DNA of 64,000 nucleotides from Desulfobulbaceae bacterium (GTDB lineage Bacteria; Desulfobacterota; Desulfobulbia; Desulfobulbales; Desulfurivibrionaceae), in contig DOZO01000041.1 of the NCBI GenBank assembly GCA_003517965.1, positions 17,450 to 81,449 of the forward strand, written 5' to 3'. The notes below the pieces were generated by a model. That model searched no databases and was not told the DNA's origin. It was given only the letters and a program-made list of their open reading frames with translations. Position 1 is the first letter of the stretch. Each line of letters begins with the position of its first letter. The position numbers and the translations under genes are program-made. Positions 59,107-64,000 of the stretch are shown here, one piece after another.

Positions 59107-61323
59107 ATGCAACCCACCCTTTTTTCCATCGAATCAAAGTCCCCTCCCGCACGGCCTGCCAGCCAGATCAGCCGCAAGGCCTTGAACGAGGCGCAATACG
59201 AGGCGGTGACCACGGTGAACGGGCCGGTGCTGGTTATTGCCGGGGCAGGCAGTGGCAAAACCCGTACCCTGGTCTATCGCCTGGCCCATCTGGTTGAGCA
59301 GGGCGTGCCCCCGGAGCAGATCCTGCTTTTGACCTTTACCCGCAAGGCCTCCCAGGAGATGTTGCACCGGGCCAGCTTGCTGCTGGACGATTCCTGTCGC
59401 CGGGTGATGGGCGGCACCTTCCATGCCACGGCCAATCTGCTGCTGCGCCGCTATTGCCGTCATCTCGGCTATGCGGCCAATTTTACCATCCTCGACCAGT
59501 CCGATGCCGAGGGCATCGTCAATCTGCTTAAATCCTCCTTGAATCTGGGGGGCGAGAACAAGCGTTTTCCCTCCAAACGGGTGGTGGTCAGCATCCTGAG
59601 TAAGTCAGTGAACAAGGGCCTTGGGATCGAACAACTGGTCGAGACCGAGTATGGCCATTTTCATGATTTTGCCGATGATCTGCAGACCATTGCCCGCCAT
59701 TACCAGAAATTCAAGCTTGAACACAGCCTCATGGATTACGACGATCTGCTGGTGAATTGGCGCCGGATTCTCGAAGAGTTCCCTGAGATACACGAGGAGC
59801 TGGCCACCCGTTTCAGCCATATCATGGTGGATGAATATCAGGACACCAATCCTATTCAGGCAGCCATTGTTCGTTTGATGGCGGCGCGGTATAATAATGT
59901 GATGGTGGTGGGCGATGATTCCCAGTCCATCTACAGTTTTCGCGGTGCTGATTTTCGCAACATCATGGATTTCCCCAATCTTTTTCCCGAAACCCGGCTT
60001 ATCCGTCTGGAAGAGAACTATCGGAGTACCCAGAAGATCCTTGACCTGACTAACGCCATCATCGACAAGGCCCAGGAAAAATATACCAAGACCCTGTTCA
60101 CCAACATCACGGGCGGGGAAAAGCCGGTGGTTTATGGGGCCAGGGATGAGGTCGCCCAGGCCCGCTATGTGGCGGAAAAAATCGTGGCCTTGCGCAAAGC
60201 GGGTGAGCCGCTCGATGAGATGGCGGTGCTCTTTCGCTCCGGTTTTCATTCGTACAAGCTGGAGCTTGATTTGAGCCACAGGCAGATTGAGTTTGAAAAA
60301 CGCGGCGGGTTAAAGCTCAACGAGCTGGCCCATAACAAGGATGTCATCTCCTATCTGCGGGTGGTGGCTAATCCCCACGACCATCTCTCCTGGAACCGGC
60401 TTCTGCTGCAGCTCGACAAGGTGGGGCCCAAGACGGCCCAGAATATCCTGAGCCGGGTCAAGAGTGCGGATGATCCTCTGACGGCCCTTAAGCAATACCC
60501 GGCTGGAAAAACCTGGGCCAAGGGTTTGGCTGAGCTGCTGGCGATGCTCGAAGAGCTGAGGCTGCCGGGGATGGGCGTGGGTCAGATGTTTGAGCGGATC
60601 ATGGACTACTACGAGCCGATCTTCGAGCGGCTTTACCACGACGATTATCCCCGCCGCCGCCGGGATCTGGACGAGTTGGGCCGGGTGATGGCTGGGTATG
60701 CGGAGTTGCAGACCTTTTTGGATGATGCCTCTCTCGATCCGCCCCAAGCCGGGGCGGTGGCGGAGGATGGGGGCAAACGACTGGTGCTTTCCACTATTCA
60801 TTCGGCCAAGGGTCTGGAATGGGACACGGTTTTTATCATCAATCTGGCGGAAGGCCGCTTTCCTTCGGCCCAGGCTGTGCTGCCGGCCCATCGGGAAGAA
60901 GAGCGTCGTCTGCTCTATGTGGCCGCGACCAGGGCCCGGAAACAGTTGTATCTGGTCTATCCGCAGGAGGTAATGTCTTACGATTCGTCATCAGCCGCGG
61001 GTGGGCCTTCCCCCTTTATTCAGGAGTTACCCCATGGCCTGACCCAGACCTCTGCGCCCCGGTTCTTTGCCTATGCAGGTGGGCAGGAGGAGCGGCATTC
61101 TGATATCCCCCCGTGCAGCTCTGGATCTCAGGCAGATTTGTCCACTCAGAGCGGGGCTGAGGCAGCCCCTAAGATCAAGCTCGGCAACCGGGTGCGGCAT
61201 CCTTTCTTTGGGGAAGGTGTAGTGGAAAAGATTATCAGCCCCAAATCGGTGGAGATTTTATTCCACCGGCACGGCAGAAAAACCCTGCATCTTGATTATG
61301 CCAAGCTGGAGCTGATATCATGA
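59107..61323 (+). CDS. UvrD/Rep/PcrA-family DNA helicase
   Basis: A 738-residue superfamily 1A 3'-5' helicase: VIAGAGSGKTRTLVYRL (motif I), LLTFTRKASQEM (Ia), HIMVDEYQDTNPIQ (II), VVGDDSQSIYSFRGAD (III), LEENYRST (IV), STIHSAKGLEWDTVF (V) and LLYVAATRARKQLYL (VI). The C-terminal ~50 residues (GNRVRHPFFGEGVVEKI) form the PcrA-type Tudor-like domain that binds RNA polymerase. Repair/replication role. It overlaps folC by 4 bases. Confidence 0.95.
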   Translation: MQPTLFSIESKSPPARPASQISRKALNEAQYEAVTTVNGPVLVIAGAGSGKTRTLVYRLAHLVEQGVPPEQILLLTFTRKASQEMLHRASLLLDDSCRRVMGGTFHATANLLLRRYCRHLGYAANFTILDQSDAEGIVNLLKSSLNLGGENKRFPSKRVVVSILSKSVNKGLGIEQLVETEYGHFHDFADDLQTIARHYQKFKLEHSLMDYDDLLVNWRRILEEFPEIHEELATRFSHIMVDEYQDTNPIQAAIVRLMAARYNNVMVVGDDSQSIYSFRGADFRNIMDFPNLFPETRLIRLEENYRSTQKILDLTNAIIDKAQEKYTKTLFTNITGGEKPVVYGARDEVAQARYVAEKIVALRKAGEPLDEMAVLFRSGFHSYKLELDLSHRQIEFEKRGGLKLNELAHNKDVISYLRVVANPHDHLSWNRLLLQLDKVGPKTAQNILSRVKSADDPLTALKQYPAGKTWAKGLAELLAMLEELRLPGMGVGQMFERIMDYYEPIFERLYHDDYPRRRRDLDELGRVMAGYAELQTFLDDASLDPPQAGAVAEDGGKRLVLSTIHSAKGLEWDTVFIINLAEGRFPSAQAVLPAHREEERRLLYVAATRARKQLYLVYPQEVMSYDSSSAAGGPSPFIQELPHGLTQTSAPRFFAYAGGQEERHSDIPPCSSGSQADLSTQSGAEAAPKIKLGNRVRHPFFGEGVVEKIISPKSVEILFHRHGRKTLHLDYAKLELIS

Positions 61324-62651
61324 ATTATCAGGAGGCTTGGGCCTTTCTCGATAATCTGCAATTTTTCAAGATCAAGCTGGGGCTTGAGAGTATGAGTCAG
61401 TTTCTCGAGGAGGTGGGCAACCCGCACCGGGCCTTGCGTTATGTGCATGTGGCGGGGACTAACGGCAAGGGCTCTGTTTCCACCACTCTGCGCACCATCC
61501 TGAGCATGGGGGGGTACAAGGTCGGGTTGTATACCTCGCCTCATTTAAGCTGCGTGCGGGAGCGTTTCCAGATAGATGAGCGGTTTATCTCCGAAGAGGC
61601 ATTTTCCCGGCATGCCAGTGTGATTCGGGAGTCGCTGGGAGAGCGGCAGATTACCTATTTTGAGTTTGCTACGGCTCTGGCTCTGCTCTGGTTTGCTGAG
61701 GAACAGGTGGATGTGGCCATTCTGGAAGTTGGCCTGGGCGGCAGGCTTGACGCCACCAATGTAATCATCCCCTTGGTTAGCGTGATTACTAATGTCAGCA
61801 TGGATCATGAGCAGTACCTTGGTAACACCCTGGCGGCAGTGGCTTACGAAAAGGCAGGGGTCATCAAGCCAGGTGTGCCAGTGATTGCCGGGGTAGGCGC
61901 GGATGAAAGCCTGGCGGTGGTGACCCAGACCTGCCAGGAGCGCCAGGCCCCCTTGTTTCTGCTGGGGCGGGAGTTTGCGGCAATTCGGGCTCAGGAAGGA
62001 AGCTGGCAGTATAGAGGCATTGAGCATAATCATTTCTTGACGGGATTACATTGCCGTCTTAAAGGAGGGTACCAGGTTGGCAATGCTGCCCTGGCTTTGG
62101 CCGCGCTGGAAATTATCTCTGATTGTTTGCCGGTGAGCGGGGAGGCGATCCGGCAAGGGCTGCTTTCCGTGACCTGGCCAGGCCGCCTTGAATATTTCTG
62201 TCTTGAAGACGGAAAGGCAAGGGAGTGTTCAGCCGAAATCGAAACCGGTAAGGTTGCCTCTATACGCCGTTATCTGCTGGATGGGGCGCATAATCCTGCC
62301 GGGGTTGAAAGCCTCAAGGATGCCCTGGTCAGCGAATTTTACTACGACAGGCTCATTCTGGTCTGGGCCTGCATGGCGGATAAGGATATTGCCGCTACCC
62401 TTGCTACTATCGCCCCGCTGGCGGATCGGATCATTTTTACCCGTCCGGAAAGTGAGCGTTCGGCAACCCCTGAGCAGTTGATCGCTTTCCTTGGTGCAGA
62501 CGGCAACAAGGCACAGGGGGTGGCAACGGTTGCCGAGGCTCTGGCCCTGGCTGCTGAGCTGGCGAACGCCGGGGATCTGATCTGTGTGGCCGGTTCTCTT
62601 TATCTGGTAGGGGCGGCGCGCAAGATTTTGCTGGGGGAGGTGGCGCCATGA
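61320..62651 (+). CDS. folC: Folylpolyglutamate synthase / dihydrofolate synthase
   Basis: A 443-residue Mur-ligase-family enzyme adding glutamate to folates. VHVAGTNGKGSVSTTL is the ATP loop, GLYTSPHLSCVRERFQI, ILEVGLGGRLDATNVI, NVSMDHEQYLGNTLAAVAYEKAGVIKPG and LLDGAHNPAGVESL are the FolC landmarks. It overlaps the helicase and the HNH gene by 4 bases each, so the three probably form one operon. Confidence 0.96.
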   Translation: MNYQEAWAFLDNLQFFKIKLGLESMSQFLEEVGNPHRALRYVHVAGTNGKGSVSTTLRTILSMGGYKVGLYTSPHLSCVRERFQIDERFISEEAFSRHASVIRESLGERQITYFEFATALALLWFAEEQVDVAILEVGLGGRLDATNVIIPLVSVITNVSMDHEQYLGNTLAAVAYEKAGVIKPGVPVIAGVGADESLAVVTQTCQERQAPLFLLGREFAAIRAQEGSWQYRGIEHNHFLTGLHCRLKGGYQVGNAALALAALEIISDCLPVSGEAIRQGLLSVTWPGRLEYFCLEDGKARECSAEIETGKVASIRRYLLDGAHNPAGVESLKDALVSEFYYDRLILVWACMADKDIAATLATIAPLADRIIFTRPESERSATPEQLIAFLGADGNKAQGVATVAEALALAAELANAGDLICVAGSLYLVGAARKILLGEVAP

Positions 62652-62944
62652 GCCTGGATGAAAATCTGTACGGTGAAGGGGTGGACGAGGAGGATATCCG
62701 GCGTGAACGTGCCAAGGCAAGAGAGATTCGGAAAAGCAGATGGTGGCAGACAAAGCTTTCCCTGGGAATCTGCTATTATTGCGGCACCAAGACCCCGGCC
62801 AAGGAACTCACCATGGATCATATCGTGCCTCTGGCCAGGGGAGGGACAAGCAGCAAGGGGAATCTTGCCGCCTGCTGCAAGGAATGCAATAACCTGAAAC
62901 GAACTATGCTGCCCATCGAATGGGATGTATATATGCAAAAGTAA
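62648..62944 (+). CDS. HNH endonuclease domain protein
   Basis: A 98-residue protein with a zinc-ribbon HNH module: CYYCG (first pair), MDHIVPLARGGTSSKGNLAACCKECNN (DHIxPxxxGG, Asn, second Cys pair) and KRTMLP. The N-terminal ~30 residues are charged. Small HNH proteins with this exact layout are common as stand-alone housekeeping-adjacent genes in this group; the substrate is unknown. Confidence 0.9.
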   Translation: MSLDENLYGEGVDEEDIRRERAKAREIRKSRWWQTKLSLGICYYCGTKTPAKELTMDHIVPLARGGTSSKGNLAACCKECNNLKRTMLPIEWDVYMQK

Positions 62945-62963
62945 GGGACTTAGCTGATATTAT

Positions 62964-64000
62964 ATGAATTTGCTTAGAATCACCAGCCTGCGTCTCAGAA
63001 CCAGGATCATTCTTTCCTGTGCTGTTGTTGGCCTGTTAGGGCTAATTGGTTCGGCTTTGCTGCTTCCGCGGCTCATGGAACTTGACACGCTCAAAGCGCA
63101 GATGACTGTCAAGATAAATGCCCGGCTGGAGGGCTCTCTGCAGACCGATCGTCTGGAATGGAGCTGGTTGCCCCTGCCTCATCTGAAGCTGCACAATACC
63201 CGCTTTACCAGCGCGAAAACCGCGTTTGTCGTGCCCCTGGCCAAGGTGTATCCAGACTGGTGGCCCTTGCTTCGTGGTCAGGTTCGGATCGGCAAGATTT
63301 TGTTGGAGAGTCCGGAGATTATGGTTAATGGGTTGCCGGCCTCGTTGTCCGAACCACCTGACCCTGAACTTGTCGGCCTGAAAGTGGTCATCCGCAACGG
63401 TACCTTGCAGGTTGCTCCTAACAGCCAGTGGCATTTGTTGCCACAAACTTTCTCCATGAAAGCCCTGAATGGCAGGGTGACGGCCGGTTTGGCCGCCATT
63501 GATTTTGATCTTGCCGGGGTGCCTGTGGAGGGAGGACATCTTGCGATGTCCGGCCGGTATCTGCGTGCGGATGAAGCCTATCGCGTAAAATTTGCCTGCC
63601 GCAATTTTAATCTGCATAAGGTGATTTCTTCCCTTGCCCAGGGGAAACTGGCGCTTACCGATTCTCCGCTTAATCTCACTGGCAGCCTTGAAGGCCGTGG
63701 GTTTGCAAAAATCACCGGAAAAATCGTGGGTGATTCGCTTTGTCTGCTGGCGTTTCCAAAAGATAAAAAAATCGTGCTGAATTGCGGAGTTGTTGATCTG
63801 ACCTTTGCTAAAGATGGTTACGATCTGCTGTTGACGCTTAATGAAGTAGAACTGCATGAACCGGGACTGAAAATCGCAGGTACGGTTCGGCGTTCCGGTG
63901 CAGAAAATACAAATTCCGCGCCCGTGTGGCAGATTGATCTCAAAGGCGAGAATCTTGATCTAACCAAAATTCGCGCCGCTGTCCTCGCCGTGTGGGGGGA
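62964..64000 (+). CDS. AsmA-like envelope protein, truncated by the window end
   Basis: An open frame from ATG 62964 to the end without a stop (345 codons visible). The N-terminal segment LRTRIILSCAVVGLLGLIGSALLLP is a single membrane anchor. The following part (residues ~35-200) has the AsmA/DUF748-type pattern of repeating beta segments: RLEWSWLPLPHLKLHNTRF, VYPDWWPLLRGQVRIGKILLESPEI. AsmA-family proteins bridge the periplasm and influence lipid transport to the outer membrane. The exact family member cannot be given without the C-terminus. Confidence 0.8.
   Translation, partial: MNLLRITSLRLRTRIILSCAVVGLLGLIGSALLLPRLMELDTLKAQMTVKINARLEGSLQTDRLEWSWLPLPHLKLHNTRFTSAKTAFVVPLAKVYPDWWPLLRGQVRIGKILLESPEIMVNGLPASLSEPPDPELVGLKVVIRNGTLQVAPNSQWHLLPQTFSMKALNGRVTAGLAAIDFDLAGVPVEGGHLAMSGRYLRADEAYRVKFACRNFNLHKVISSLAQGKLALTDSPLNLTGSLEGRGFAKITGKIVGDSLCLLAFPKDKKIVLNCGVVDLTFAKDGYDLLLTLNEVELHEPGLKIAGTVRRSGAENTNSAPVWQIDLKGENLDLTKIRAAVLAVWG

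Overview
The window looks like a Gram-negative chromosome, most likely from the Desulfobacterota (Desulfobulbales-like). This is an inference from lpxC, the tadA/tRNA-Ser arrangement and the YtxH/DUF948 housekeeping pair. No 16S or other decisive marker is present. Almost every gene lies on the + strand; only three small genes near 57.6-59.0 kb are on the - strand.

Layout. 1-1.83 kb is housekeeping: the end of a K+ regulator (RCK_C) gene, a thioredoxin-reductase-like flavoprotein, and tadA with a tRNA-Ser embedded in its 3' end. 1.9-2.5 kb holds an RfaH/NusG-like antiterminator followed by an ops-like element (2496-2507). These head about 51 kb of almost uninterrupted surface-polysaccharide genes (2.6-53.7 kb). 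GDP-fucose genes (gmd, fcl) come first. A 5-kb toxin-antitoxin/nucleotidyltransferase island (5.1-10.2 kb) then interrupts the run: DUF6922-AbiEii, Phd-ParE, ParD-ParE, an AAA_14/DUF4143 ATPase, and MNT-HEPN with a frameshifted HEPN. It carries several copies of a 76-bp repeat. An ABC exporter and pseB/reductase/pseC follow. This stretch is split by an AlbA_2-family gene that duplicated 152 bp of the reductase 3' end.

The core of the locus is at least three separate ulosonic/nonulosonic acid (sialic-acid-like) cassettes, with three NeuB-family synthases and three CMP-sugar synthetases. Cassette A (17.3-24.9 kb, GC-rich) has a CapD-type dehydratase, a UDP-sulfoquinovose-synthase (SQD1) homologue, NeuB, NeuC, a 2-hydroxyacid dehydrogenase and NeuA. 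Cassette B (25-36 kb) has an aldo/keto reductase, NeuB-like, SpsF-like, HemL-like aminotransferase, PIG-L deacetylase, a PseG-PseH-formyltransferase fusion with a 10-G tract, ATP-grasp, NeuB/PseI, SDR, IMPase-like and GNAT genes. Cassette C (37.9-45.7 kb) has a hydroxyacid dehydrogenase, epimerases, methyltransferases, HAD phosphatase, HpaI aldolase and a KdsB-type cytidylyltransferase. Each cassette is followed by a large, poorly characterised GT-B-like protein that could be its dedicated transferase. Assembly and export genes follow (GT2, epimerase, GT4, GT-C membrane protein, MurJ-like flippase); the last is disrupted by a frameshift.

53.7-54.7 kb is a graveyard of gene fragments (sugar transferase start, DUF4160 and DUF2442 remnants). 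From 54.7 kb housekeeping resumes: lpxC, proC, nadK, two envelope-associated small genes, a conserved hypothetical, a UvrD-family helicase, folC, an HNH protein and a truncated AsmA-like gene. The most interesting hypothesis is that cassette A makes a sulfonated nonulosonic acid. Next are the RfaH/ops control of the locus and the two homopolymer-associated possible switches.
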